A DNA stretch of 64,000 nucleotides, taken from the NCBI RefSeq assembly GCF_900107855.1, contig NZ_FNRJ01000002.1, positions 70,453-134,452 on the forward strand, given 5' to 3'. The notes below the pieces were generated by a model. That model did not search any database. It was not told the origin of the DNA and saw only the letters and a list, made by a program, of their open reading frames with translations. Both the position numbers and the translations under genes were made by a program. Every line of letters begins with the position of its first letter. Positions within the stretch are counted from its first letter, which is position 1. Below are positions 1 to 8,115 of this stretch, one piece after another. Source of the DNA: Marinobacterium iners DSM 11526 (lineage in GTDB: Bacteria; Pseudomonadota; Gammaproteobacteria; Pseudomonadales; Balneatricaceae).

Positions 1-37
1 ACCACTGACCGGCATTGCACATTCCTTCTAAAACTGC

Positions 38-508
38 TCAGTGAAGTTTCTGCCTGGAGAATTGCATGCAGCGTCCATTACTGAGGACAGCATGCTCCAG
101 TGGAAGCTCTGCCAAACGAGAGAGGTCACGAGTATCGACGGCCTTGTTCATTGCAATCCGGCATTCCGACTTCAGCAATGGGCCAGCCTGTTGAATCAGG
201 CGATTGACAAGAAATTGCCCTCTGCCACGCAGAACCAGCAACAAGTCGATCAATGCACCGGTAACGCTATCGCTGTCAGCACACTGAATGGCAAGATAGA
301 TCCGTCGGATATGGTTTCGCAGGGTGCGAGGACGTGCGGCGACTAGCCGCGTGAGATAACGCAGTGCAACAGTTGGCTGGGTACCGGCATAGATCAGTCG
401 CTTGTCGACCTGTAAATTAAACATGATTTGCAGTTTGCTTAACTGCAAATCAGCATTTACCGGACGCTCTTCCTGTGCGACTTCAGCCTGACTGACTGCC
501 GAGTTCAT
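38..508 (-). CDS. Hypothetical protein, 156 aa
   Basis: I do not recognise this protein. It is soluble-looking, with no signal peptide or membrane segment. A basic stretch rich in Arg lies around residues 55-75 (TLRNHIRR), followed by a hydrophobic helix-like stretch (ALIDLLLVL). An earlier in-frame ATG exists at 610. The start at 508 is preferred because AGGAGG lies 8 bases before it and a good sigma-70-like promoter sits at 545-573, which would leave the earlier ATG outside the transcript. It is a stand-alone gene transcribed away from acnB. A nucleic-acid or regulatory role is possible from the basic helix but is not shown. Confidence 0.6.
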   Translation of the reverse strand: MNSAVSQAEVAQEERPVNADLQLSKLQIMFNLQVDKRLIYAGTQPTVALRYLTRLVAARPRTLRNHIRRIYLAIQCADSDSVTGALIDLLLVLRGRGQFLVNRLIQQAGPLLKSECRIAMNKAVDTRDLSRLAELPLEHAVLSNGRCMQFSRQKLH

Positions 509-840
509 CAAGGCTACCTCCTGCCTGAGATAATGTATCAGAGTGTTATACTTAGCTTTCGAGATGATTTCAAACCCGCTTTCACTATTATTGACCGGCA
601 TCAACAGCATCGAATCAGCTTTTCAATACACAGGGCTACCCGATATCGCCACCTGCATCCTCTTTACCGCCATCACAGGGCTTGAATGCAATCAATCGTT
701 TAAAAACGGTGTCTTTTTTAGGTAACATTTTATTAAAACCATTGTTTGATTCGCGGTTTAAACTGAATCAAAAATACCCAAGATGAATAAAATATTGTCC
801 TCTTTAATTTGCCCATATTGATTATGTGGTCTACGGTTAA
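509..840. other. Gene-free, AT-rich intergenic stretch
   Basis: This holds the promoter of the minus-strand gene at its left end. The rest is AT-rich. An inverted repeat, TTGATTC / GAATCAA (746-752 and 765-771), lies in front of the plus-strand gene at 841. A short CGTTT-AA-AAACG palindrome followed by six T lies near 690-720. I see no convincing gene or RNA here. Confidence 0.5.
545..573 (-). promoter_or_regulatory. Sigma-70-type promoter for the 38-508 gene
   Basis: Read on the minus strand, TTGAAA (573-568) and TATAAC (550-545) are separated by exactly 17 bases. Transcription would start near 538, giving a leader of about 30 bases to the ATG at 508. Confidence 0.6.
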
Positions 841-1143
841 ATGCACTCGTGCTATCCATGCACCGAGCCTCAGTCTCAGCAACCTCCCAATAACAAGAAT
901 TGGTATTTTCAGATGCGCAAGTATTACGACAGCAGCTTTCCCACCCACGGTGAAGATGGTCGATTTGTCATGCTGGTGATGCGGCAACATTACCGAGCCC
1001 CCTGGAGCCTTAAAAAAAGAACTGAATGGGAACAGGAGCTTCCGGAGTACCTCACTCAGGATGGTCGCCAGGTCAACGTTCTGGATAACAAAAAAGGCGA
1101 GTTTCAGGTATCGGGCGAGGACGAGATCCTAAGGTTGGGCTAA
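841..1143 (+). CDS. Small hypothetical protein, up to 100 aa
   Basis: I do not recognise the family. The product is hydrophilic and charged, and codon use looks like a real gene (GGTGAAGATGGTCG-type codons). It has no membrane segment. Neither the ATG at 841 nor the in-frame ATG at 913 (MRKYYDSS, 76 aa) has a clear SD. The first 24 residues, rich in Cys, Gln and Asn, look unlike the rest, so the shorter form is quite possible. It lies upstream of acnB in the same direction but is separated from it by a hairpin and by acnB's own promoter. Confidence 0.5.
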   Translation: MHSCYPCTEPQSQQPPNNKNWYFQMRKYYDSSFPTHGEDGRFVMLVMRQHYRAPWSLKKRTEWEQELPEYLTQDGRQVNVLDNKKGEFQVSGEDEILRLG

Positions 1144-1212
1144 CGCCTCACCTGCCAAACCTGACAAGTTTGCTGGACATCAGTGCTGGCAGCAGGACTG
1201 CAATGGCTTTAC

Positions 1213-1231
1213 GGCCTGAACCCTTCAGGCC
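1213..1231. repeat. Perfect inverted repeat between the small gene and acnB
   Basis: GGCCTGAA-CCC-TTCAGGCC is an 8-base perfect stem with a 3-base loop, 70 bases after the stop at 1143. No T-run follows on either strand, so it is at best a weak or factor-assisted transcript end, or an mRNA-stabilising hairpin. Confidence 0.55.
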
Positions 1232-1271
1232 ATGTGCTCTTATACTTTGGTAAGACGATTGTCGACACATC

Positions 1272-1300
1272 TTAACTTTGTCACCCCCTTCCGCTAGAAT
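1272..1300 (+). promoter_or_regulatory. Candidate acnB promoter
   Basis: TTAACT (1272-1277) and TAGAAT (1295-1300) are 17 bases apart. The -10 is close to consensus and the -35 is moderate. A start near 1307 would give a 5' leader of about 90 bases that contains the hairpin at 1335-1366. Confidence 0.45.
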
Positions 1301-1334
1301 TCGCTCGCCAATCACCATTCGATACCTAGTCGAT

Positions 1335-1366
1335 ACGCCGTCGGTGGAGTAGTACCACTCCGGCGT
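1335..1366 (+). promoter_or_regulatory. Hairpin in the acnB 5' leader
   Basis: ACGCC pairs with GGCGT, and inside it GGAGT pairs with ACTCC around a 6-base loop. A 6-base bulge (GTCGGT) lies on the left side only. The structure ends 18 bases before the SD GAGGG (1385-1389). It could affect translation or mRNA stability of acnB; that role is inferred. Confidence 0.45.
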
Positions 1367-1396
1367 CCGGCGGTGAAAACAGATGAGGGCCATATC

Positions 1397-3994
1397 GTGC
1401 TTGAAGCTTATCGTAAACATGTAGAAGAACGCGCTGCAGAAGGCGTACCGCCGAAGCCGCTTGATCCCGAACAGACCGCTGCCCTGGTCGAGCTGCTGAA
1501 AAACCCGCCTGCAGGCGAAGAAGAGTTCCTGCTTGACCTGATCACCAACCGCGTTCCGGCGGGGGTTGACCAGGCTGCATACGTCAAGGCTGGCTTCCTG
1601 GCTGCGATTGCCAAGGGTGAAGCGACCTCCCCTCTGATCGACAAGGTAAAAGCCGTTGAGCTGCTGGGCACTATGCTCGGCGGTTACAATATCGCACCGC
1701 TGGTTGAGTGCCTGGACATTGATGCACTGGCCCCGACCGCAGCCAAGGCGCTGTCTCACACCCTGCTGATGTTTGATGCCTTCCACGATGTTCAGGAAAA
1801 GGCTGAAGCAGGTAACGCGCACGCCAAGCAGGTAATGCAGTCCTGGGCCGACGGCGAGTGGTTCACCTCCAAGCCTGAAGTTGCCAAGAAAATCACCGTA
1901 ACCGTATTCAAGGTGCCAGGCGAAACCAACACTGACGACCTGTCTCCGGCTCCGGATGCCTGGTCACGTCCTGACATCCCGCTGCATGCCAATGCCATGC
2001 TGAAGATGGAACGCGACGGCATCAACCCGGAAGAACCCGGCGTGAAAGGCCCGTTGGCCCAGATCGAAGAAGTAAAAGCCAAAGGCTTCCCTGTTGCCTA
2101 CGTGGGTGACGTTGTGGGTACCGGTTCTTCCCGTAAGTCTGCTACCAACTCCGTGCTGTGGTTCTTCGGCGACGACATCCCGTTCGTGCCGAACAAGCGT
2201 GCCGGTGGCTACTGCTTCGGTAACAAGATCGCCCCGATCTTCTACAACACTATGGAAGATGCCGGCGCTCTGCCGATCGAAATGCCGGTTGAAAACCTGA
2301 ACATGGGTGACGTGATCGACGTGTACCCATACGAAGGCAAAGTATGCAAGCACGGTACCGATGAAGTCATCTGCACTTTCAGCCTGAAGACTCAAGTGCT
2401 GCTGGACGAAGTACGTGCCGGCGGTCGTATCCCGCTGATCATCGGTCGCGGCCTGACCGAAAAAGCACGCGCCGCACTGGGCCTGGAAGGCTTTGACCTG
2501 TTCCGCAAGCCGGAACAGCCAGCTGACACAGGCAAGGGCTTTACTCTGGCTCAGAAAATGGTCGGCAAGGCCTGCGGCATGGACGGCGTACGTCCGGGCA
2601 TGTACTGCGAGCCGAAAATGACCACCGTTGGCTCTCAGGACACCACCGGTCCAATGACCCGTGACGAACTGAAAGACCTGGCATGCCTGGGCTTCTCAGC
2701 CGACCTGACCATGCAGTCTTTCTGCCACACCGCAGCCTATCCGAAGCCGGTTGACGTGAATACCCACCACACCCTGCCGGACTTCATCATGAACCGTGGC
2801 GGTGTATCGCTGCGTCCGGGTGACGGCGTTATCCACTCCTGGCTGAACCGCATGCTGCTGCCGGATACCGTGGGTACCGGTGGTGACTCCCATACCCGTT
2901 TCCCGCTGGGCATCTCCTTCCCGGCCGGTTCAGGTCTGGTCGCCTTCGCAGCTGCCACCGGTGTCATGCCGCTGGATATGCCGGAGTCAATCCTGGTTCG
3001 CTTCAAGGGCAAGCGTAACGCCGGCATCACTCTGCGTGACCTGGTACACGCCATTCCTTACTACGCCATCAAGCAGGGTCTGCTGACCGTAGAAAAGGCT
3101 GGCAAGAAGAACGCTTTCTCTGGTCGCGTACTGGAGATCGAAGGCCTGGAAGAACTGACTGTTGAGCAGGCGTTCGAGCTGTCTGATGCGTCCGCAGAGC
3201 GTTCTGCTGCAGGCTGCACCATCACTCTGTCTGAAGACTCTGTTGCCGAGTACTTGCGCTCTAACATCGTCATGCTGAAGTGGATGATCGCTGAAGGCTA
3301 CGGCGATGTACGTACTATTGAGCGTCGTATCAAGGGCATGGAAGAGTGGCTGGCGAACCCGAGTCTGATGCGTGCAGACGCTGATGCCGAGTACGCTGAA
3401 GTGATCGAGATCGATCTGTCCGAAATCAAGGAGCCGATCCTGTGTGCTCCGAACGATCCGGATGACGCTCGCCTGCTGTCTGAAGTGGCTGGCCAGAGCA
3501 TCGATGAAGTGTTCATCGGTTCCTGCATGACCAACATCGGTCACTTCCGTGCCGCCGGTAAACTGCTGGAGTCCTCCGGCAAGTCGATCCCGACTCGCAT
3601 GTGGATCGCCCCGCCGACCAAAATGGACCAGGCCCAGCTGAGCGACGAAGGCTACTACAACATCTTCGGCAAGGCCGGCGCGCGCATGGAAATGCCGGGC
3701 TGCTCACTGTGCATGGGTAACCAGGCGCGTGTTGCTGCGAAGAGCACCGTAGTGTCCACTTCTACGCGTAACTTCCCGAACCGTCTGGGTGATGGCGCCA
3801 ACGTCTACCTGGCATCTGCCGAGCTGGCTGCCGTTGCGGCACTGGAAGGCAAACTGCCGACCGTTGACGAGTACATGGCCTACGCCAACAAGATCGACAG
3901 CATGGCGGGTGAAATCTACCGCTACCTGAACTTCGATCAGATGGAAAACTACGTAGCCAAGGCCGCTACTGTCATCCCGACCGTTGAAGCCTGA
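1397..3994 (+). CDS. acnB: Aconitate hydratase B (AcnB)
   Basis: Interconverts citrate and isocitrate in the TCA cycle, and probably handles 2-methylisocitrate as well. From the GTG at 1397 the product is 865 aa, the same length as E. coli AcnB. The three [4Fe-4S] cysteines fall at C710 (GSCMTN), C769 and C772 (GCSLCMGN), the positions I recall for E. coli. The N-terminus [16 protein letters not shown] matches the family start. A longer frame begins at GTG 1373, but GAGGG at 1385-1389 lies 7 bases before GTG 1397 and decides the start. Domain order is the AcnB one: N-terminal helical domain, swivel domain with the GTGSSRKSA loop, then the catalytic domains. The gene is monocistronic, with its own promoter and a strong terminator. 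Confidence 0.97.
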   Translation: MLEAYRKHVEERAAEGVPPKPLDPEQTAALVELLKNPPAGEEEFLLDLITNRVPAGVDQAAYVKAGFLAAIAKGEATSPLIDKVKAVELLGTMLGGYNIAPLVECLDIDALAPTAAKALSHTLLMFDAFHDVQEKAEAGNAHAKQVMQSWADGEWFTSKPEVAKKITVTVFKVPGETNTDDLSPAPDAWSRPDIPLHANAMLKMERDGINPEEPGVKGPLAQIEEVKAKGFPVAYVGDVVGTGSSRKSATNSVLWFFGDDIPFVPNKRAGGYCFGNKIAPIFYNTMEDAGALPIEMPVENLNMGDVIDVYPYEGKVCKHGTDEVICTFSLKTQVLLDEVRAGGRIPLIIGRGLTEKARAALGLEGFDLFRKPEQPADTGKGFTLAQKMVGKACGMDGVRPGMYCEPKMTTVGSQDTTGPMTRDELKDLACLGFSADLTMQSFCHTAAYPKPVDVNTHHTLPDFIMNRGGVSLRPGDGVIHSWLNRMLLPDTVGTGGDSHTRFPLGISFPAGSGLVAFAAATGVMPLDMPESILVRFKGKRNAGITLRDLVHAIPYYAIKQGLLTVEKAGKKNAFSGRVLEIEGLEELTVEQAFELSDASAERSAAGCTITLSEDSVAEYLRSNIVMLKWMIAEGYGDVRTIERRIKGMEEWLANPSLMRADADAEYAEVIEIDLSEIKEPILCAPNDPDDARLLSEVAGQSIDEVFIGSCMTNIGHFRAAGKLLESSGKSIPTRMWIAPPTKMDQAQLSDEGYYNIFGKAGARMEMPGCSLCMGNQARVAAKSTVVSTSTRNFPNRLGDGANVYLASAELAAVAALEGKLPTVDEYMAYANKIDSMAGEIYRYLNFDQMENYVAKAATVIPTVEA

Positions 3995-4039
3995 TTGCGC
4001 CGACCGGGGTGATGTAAGTCACCCCTGAAGCGACCCCAG

Positions 4040-4070
4040 AACCCCCGTCCCAGTGACGGGGGTTTTCGTT
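4040..4070 (+). terminator. Rho-independent terminator after acnB
   Basis: AACCCCCGTC (4040-4049) and GACGGGGGTT (4055-4064) form a perfect 10-base stem with a 5-base loop. It is followed by TTCGTTTG, and lies 45 bases after the acnB stop. Confidence 0.9.
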
Positions 4071-4088
4071 TGTCTCGTCGGCTGATTT

Positions 4089-4116
4089 CCGACAGGCGCA
4101 GGCGAACTGTTATACT
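4089..4116 (+). promoter_or_regulatory. Candidate promoter for the DUF2185-like gene
   Basis: CCGACA (4089-4094) and TATACT (4111-4116) are 16 bases apart. They lie after the acnB terminator and 44 bases before the next ATG. The -10 is good and the -35 weak. Confidence 0.4.
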
Positions 4117-4159
4117 CCGCACTGCGTAAGCTACCCGAAACAGCGTAAGGCCCATACCG

Positions 4160-4582
4160 ATGAAATCACCCAATCCCGATCAGCCACTGAGCCAGGCCGA
4201 TGAAACAGCCCAGACCAAGAACGGCTATCTTGCACTGGTCTCGCGTCTGCTGCTGGAGGAAAAGCTGCCGATCCGGTTCATGTACAAGACCGTGCCAGAA
4301 CATCTGAACGATACTGGCTGGCGCATGTTCACCGGGTATGAAACTGAAGAATTTCTGGAAAATGAACAGATCAACCTGATCCCGATCCCGCTGGAAAGAG
4401 TATGTGAAATTGACCCTTCCCTGACTGAGCTGGTCGAGTACAACGCCGGTACAGTATGGGAGCGCGCGCCGGACGCTGATGGCTGGGAGCGAGTGTACGA
4501 TTTCCGCATCCCCGCACCCAAAGTGGATGTCAGCATTACCAACGATGTGGATCAGTTCGCGACCAAACGCAGCGAGTCCTGA
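4160..4582 (+). CDS. DUF2185-like protein, 140 aa
   Basis: Small acidic cytoplasmic protein of unknown function. The central part, with GWRMFTGYETEEFLEN and LERVCEIDPSL, resembles the DUF2185 (Imm33-related) family, whose members sit in immunity-like or stand-alone contexts. I assign it from motif memory only. There is no signal peptide or membrane segment. TAAGG lies about 9 bases before the ATG. Its stop abuts the stop of the convergent AMMECR1-like gene (4582/4583). No toxin gene is adjacent, so an immunity role is not indicated here. Confidence 0.6.
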   Translation: MKSPNPDQPLSQADETAQTKNGYLALVSRLLLEEKLPIRFMYKTVPEHLNDTGWRMFTGYETEEFLENEQINLIPIPLERVCEIDPSLTELVEYNAGTVWERAPDADGWERVYDFRIPAPKVDVSITNDVDQFATKRSES

Positions 4583-5182
4583 TCAGCGGGTGCCGGTTTC
4601 CACAACCGGCATCTCCCCCTCCTCACCGAAGCTGTCAGTATGATAGCGCCAAATACGTACATTGTCGGACCAGTAATCCCCCGGCAGCCCCGCCTTGCGT
4701 TTCAACTCCGATATGAATGCCTCGGGCGTTGAGAGGCTTTGCCATACCACCGGCAAAAAAGTCGCACGGTGCTCACCCGCTTCCAGGACCACCCCATCCA
4801 CCTCTGGCTGCAGCACCGCCACCAGCTCGGCTTCACTTGATACCGACAGTGGCGTCAGAGGCGACAGCACAGATAGACTGACCCTTATGAGCTCACCCCG
4901 CTGCAAAGGGTCAAAGCGATAGTCTCGCGTTGCCGCGCTGACAGCATTCAGTATGATGTCCTGTCCAAGAGGTCTGTGCGGCTCCAGAGTACCGATACAT
5001 CCCCGCAGGCGATCATGACTTTCCAGCGTGACAAAGCAGGCCCGTATGGGTTTTAGCCAGTCAGGCAAGGCATCGACTGACGGCAGGTCTGGCCGCTCTG
5101 CATTCAGCACAGCTGTGATGGCATTGCGTGCCATCGCCAGCATCTGTGAACGCTGCGTGGTTGTAAATTCAGAAACAGACAT
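4583..5182 (-). CDS. amrA: AMMECR1-domain protein (AmmeMemoRadiSam protein A)
   Basis: A 199-aa protein with the AMMECR1 fold. The family mark is visible around residues 45-65: ACFVTLESHDRLRGCIGTLE, with the conserved LRGCIG. It is a member of the three-gene AmmeMemoRadiSam set together with the Memo-like gene upstream and the radical SAM gene divergent from it. Its biochemical role is not established. The start overlaps the end of the Memo-like gene (stop at 5169), so the two are probably translationally coupled. GGAG lies 3 bases before ATG 5182. The ATG at 5191 (MELMSV) is an alternative. A longer frame to 5245 lies wholly inside the upstream gene. Confidence 0.88.
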   Translation of the reverse strand: MSVSEFTTTQRSQMLAMARNAITAVLNAERPDLPSVDALPDWLKPIRACFVTLESHDRLRGCIGTLEPHRPLGQDIILNAVSAATRDYRFDPLQRGELIRVSLSVLSPLTPLSVSSEAELVAVLQPEVDGVVLEAGEHRATFLPVVWQSLSTPEAFISELKRKAGLPGDYWSDNVRIWRYHTDSFGEEGEMPVVETGTR

Positions 5183-5969
5183 AAGCTCCATAGCCAACAA
5201 CCTGCGTCTTGTCACCGGCCGTATCACCGGAGGTGCATTGACCAAGACATCTCAGTTCCAGTTTTTCCTGCCGTGCCGCCAGCAACAGACCGTTCAGCGC
5301 ATGACAACCGCAGGCCTGCTCGGACCCCAGTTGCGGCTCTCTGGCCAGAATCATCTCAGTGGTTAGCTCATCCAGCCGCCATGCTTCCTGCCAGGAATGA
5401 TAGTGACTCAAATCCGAGCTGATCAGTACCAGCGTATGGGGATCCTGCCACAGGTATTGAACTAGTCGTGCGACCCAATCAGCCTCTGTCTGCCCAACCA
5501 GTATTGGCACCAGCTTCAGCCCAGCCGCTACCCTCTGCAGGAACGGAAGCTGGACCTCAAGTGAATGCTCCGGCAGATGGACATCAGACCGCATTGCGAG
5601 GTCGAATGTCTGCTGCAACTGCTGCATGAACGGAACATCCAAAGGCGTATCGCCCAGCGGGGTATGCCAACCCTCCTCTTCAGGCAACGCCATGCCACGC
5701 AAAGGCAATCGATGGTTGGGCCCGAGCAGCACCACGCGCCGCCATTGTGTCCGTGGCAACTCACGCTGTAACAGACGATATGCCAGTGCTGCTATCGGCC
5801 CGGAGTAAACCAGACCTGCATGCGGTACCACCAGCGCTCGTGGCTGCCGCGGCAACTGCTCGGGTTCCTTTGCACGTTCCAGCAGATCATCCACTAACAT
5901 ACTGAGCGCCGGCGCACTGGCAGGGTAAAACATTCCAGCAACCGCTGCCGGGCGTATGGCTGCAGTCAT
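5169..5969 (-). CDS. amrB: Memo-family protein (AmmeMemoRadiSam protein B)
   Basis: A 266-aa Memo-like protein, related to extradiol dioxygenase-type metal enzymes. Visible family motifs are AAVAGMFYP at the N-terminus, VVPHAGLVYSG near 45, GPNHR near 77, LPEHSLEVQLPFLQ near 125, and SSDLSHYH near 180. The conserved His and Asp residues are in these motifs. The reading frame continues to 6128, but the ATG at 5969 with GGAGAG 7 bases before it and the family N-terminus decide the start. It is the first gene of a minus-strand pair with the AMMECR1-like gene, and is divergent from the radical SAM gene across a gap of about 64 bases. Function of the bacterial family is unproven. Confidence 0.92.
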   Translation of the reverse strand: MTAAIRPAAVAGMFYPASAPALSMLVDDLLERAKEPEQLPRQPRALVVPHAGLVYSGPIAALAYRLLQRELPRTQWRRVVLLGPNHRLPLRGMALPEEEGWHTPLGDTPLDVPFMQQLQQTFDLAMRSDVHLPEHSLEVQLPFLQRVAAGLKLVPILVGQTEADWVARLVQYLWQDPHTLVLISSDLSHYHSWQEAWRLDELTTEMILAREPQLGSEQACGCHALNGLLLAARQEKLELRCLGQCTSGDTAGDKTQVVGYGAYVCF

Positions 5970-6033
5970 CAGCTCTCTCCACAAATGCTTTGCTATGCTC
6001 AAAGTATAGTCATAAAGAGTGAATTCGCAGATC

Positions 6034-7122
6034 ATGAAGCCTGAAACCAGTGTTCCAACACAGTATTGGCACCGTCTGGACAACGGCAAGGTGCAGTGCG
6101 ACCTTTGTCCCCGCTTCTGCCAGCTCAATGAAGGCCAACGCGGACTCTGCTTTGTTCGTGGCCGTGAGCAAGGTGAGATCCGTCTATTCAGTTATGGCCG
6201 CTCCAGCGGTTTCTGTATCGACCCGATCGAGAAAAAGCCACTGAACCACTTCCTGCCTGGCACCCCCGTACTCTCATTTGGAACCGCCGGTTGCAATCTC
6301 GCCTGCAAGTTCTGCCAGAACTGGGACATTTCGCGCTCACGGGAAACCGACCGGCTGTGCGATCAGGCCTCACCCTCAGACCTTGCAGCGGCGGCCGCCC
6401 ACCACGGTTGTCGCAGTATTGCCTTCACCTACAATGACCCGGTTATCTTTCACGAATACGCGATTGATATCGCCAGGGCCTGTCATGAACAGAGCATTCG
6501 CTCAGTCGCCGTCACTGCGGGCTATGTTTGCCCAGAGCCACGGAAGGAGTTCTATACCGTGATGGATGCCGCCAACCTAGATCTGAAGGCGTTCAGCGAA
6601 CGCTTTTATGAAAAAATATGTGGTGGCCAATTACAGCCGGTTCTGGACACACTGGAATACATCTACCATGAAACCAGCACTTGGCTTGAAATCACGACCC
6701 TGCTGATACCGGGTGAGAATGACAGTGACACGGAACTGGAGGCGCTAAGCCACTGGATATTCACCCACCTAGGGGCTGATGTACCGCTGCACTTCACGGC
6801 CTTTCACCCCGACTGGAAGATGCTGGACTATCCGGCAACACCCATCGAAACACTGCGGCGCGCTCGTCAGATCGCACTTGAGCAGGGCCTGCACTTTGTC
6901 TATACCGGCAACCTGCCCGACCCCGAAGGCAATACAACCTGGTGCCCACAATGCGCCAGCGCCGTGATTTGTCGTGATGGCTATCGTATTACCGAATGGA
7001 ATTTGACGGCTGACGGCTGCTGTACTCAATGCCAGTACCGCATTCCGGGTGTATTCGAGGCCGATCATGGCCACTGGGGCTCATGCCGGTTACCGATCCG
7101 GATTGATACCGAGGCGGTCTGA
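6034..7122 (+). CDS. amrS: AmmeMemoRadiSam radical SAM enzyme
   Basis: A 362-aa radical SAM protein. The cluster motif CNLACKFC places C87, C91 and C94 as the [4Fe-4S] ligands. The N-terminus has a Cys-rich lead (CDLCPRFC and GLCFVRG, residues 22-43). The C-terminus has two more Cys pairs (CPQC and CCTQC) that look like a zinc ribbon or auxiliary cluster site. These features fit the AmmeMemoRadiSam radical SAM family (PflA-like activase superfamily). The substrate is unknown. The start is uncertain: ATG 6034 is chosen, GTG 6019 is possible, and neither has a good SD. The last 33 bases overlap the end of the convergent dusC. Confidence 0.93.
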   Translation: MKPETSVPTQYWHRLDNGKVQCDLCPRFCQLNEGQRGLCFVRGREQGEIRLFSYGRSSGFCIDPIEKKPLNHFLPGTPVLSFGTAGCNLACKFCQNWDISRSRETDRLCDQASPSDLAAAAAHHGCRSIAFTYNDPVIFHEYAIDIARACHEQSIRSVAVTAGYVCPEPRKEFYTVMDAANLDLKAFSERFYEKICGGQLQPVLDTLEYIYHETSTWLEITTLLIPGENDSDTELEALSHWIFTHLGADVPLHFTAFHPDWKMLDYPATPIETLRRARQIALEQGLHFVYTGNLPDPEGNTTWCPQCASAVICRDGYRITEWNLTADGCCTQCQYRIPGVFEADHGHWGSCRLPIRIDTEAV

Positions 7123-8061
7123 TTCTCGGACAAGCAGGCATTCAATGGCCTGCGCATCACGTTCGGTACGCAGTTGGGTAAACAGAAGCTCAGCTTCGGG
7201 GTAGTATCGCTTCATCATCTGCAGCCACTGCTTGGTGCGACCATGGACATGGCGGGGCTGTATCCGCTGCATGACCAGTCGGTGGTACTCAAGTACCAGC
7301 CACAGGACTTCAGGCCAGCACCGATCATGTGCCTCGTGCCCCCTTAGTCCCTTGATCTGCAACGCCAGGAAAGGGTTCGCTATCAGGCCACGACCGATCA
7401 TCACATCCTCACAGCCGCTGACCTCGCGGCAGCGCCGGTGATCATCCACCGTCCATACCTCACCATTGGCAATCACCGGAATGGAAACGGATTCACGAAT
7501 ACGGGCGATCCACTCCCAGTGTGCCGGAGGGCGATAGCCCTCTACCTTGGTCCGCGCATGGACCACAATCTGACGCGCGCCCGCCGCTTCCAACGCCTGC
7601 GCATTCTCCAGTGCCAGCAGCTTGTCATAAAAACCGAGCCGCATTTTTGCGGTTAGAGGCACACGATCGTGCAGCGCCCGGCTCACACCAGCCGTGATTG
7701 AATATACCTCTTCAGGGTCTTTCAACAGAATGGCGCCGCCACGACTTTTATTAACGGTCTTCGCCGGACAGCCGAAATTCAGGTCGATGCCGGGAGCCCC
7801 CATATCAACCGCCCGCACGGCATTTTCACCCAGCGCCACCGGATCATTACCCAGCAACTGAACGATCACCGGAGTGCCCGAAGGGGTTACACTCCCTTCG
7901 CCCAGCTCAGGCGCCAGACGGTGAAACACGGATTGCGGCAATAACTGGTCGGTCACACGGATGAATTCGGTGACACACAGGTCAATGCCGCCAACACGCG
8001 TCAGGATATCTCGCAGGGTATGATCGAGAACGCCCTCCATCGGGGCCAGCAGGATTTTCAT
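7090..8061 (-). CDS. dusC: tRNA-dihydrouridine(16) synthase DusC
   Basis: FMN-dependent enzyme that reduces a uridine of the tRNA D-loop. It is 323 aa. The family start is APMEGVLD. The catalytic cysteine is C98 in FGCPAKTVNKSRGGA, the same number as in E. coli DusC, followed by the FMN-binding segments VHARTK and IANGEV, and by GRGLIANP. The N-terminal VTEFIRVT and overall length favour DusC over DusA or DusB. The frame extends 3 bases to a TTG at 8064, but the ATG at 8061 is preferred. No clear SD is seen. It lies 54 bases after metZ in the same direction and may be the last gene of the purF-metZ transcript. Confidence 0.93.
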   Translation of the reverse strand: MKILLAPMEGVLDHTLRDILTRVGGIDLCVTEFIRVTDQLLPQSVFHRLAPELGEGSVTPSGTPVIVQLLGNDPVALGENAVRAVDMGAPGIDLNFGCPAKTVNKSRGGAILLKDPEEVYSITAGVSRALHDRVPLTAKMRLGFYDKLLALENAQALEAAGARQIVVHARTKVEGYRPPAHWEWIARIRESVSIPVIANGEVWTVDDHRRCREVSGCEDVMIGRGLIANPFLALQIKGLRGHEAHDRCWPEVLWLVLEYHRLVMQRIQPRHVHGRTKQWLQMMKRYYPEAELLFTQLRTERDAQAIECLLVRESDRLGINPDR

Positions 8062-8115
8062 CAAGTACGATATCAGGAAACGGGCCGCGGACAGAACGCC
8101 CGCAGCCGGAGGTAT

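Noticed and set aside
1148-1822. 224-aa minus-strand frame over the acnB promoter and start
   Set aside because: Overlaps the acnB leader and N-terminus, with no SD or family match.
4160-4582. Toxin-immunity system around the DUF2185-like gene
   Set aside because: No toxin-like gene is adjacent; neighbours are acnB and the AMMECR1-like gene.
6019-6033. GTG start for the radical SAM gene
   Set aside because: Possible, but AAAGAG touches the GTG, so ATG 6034 was kept; the choice remains open.
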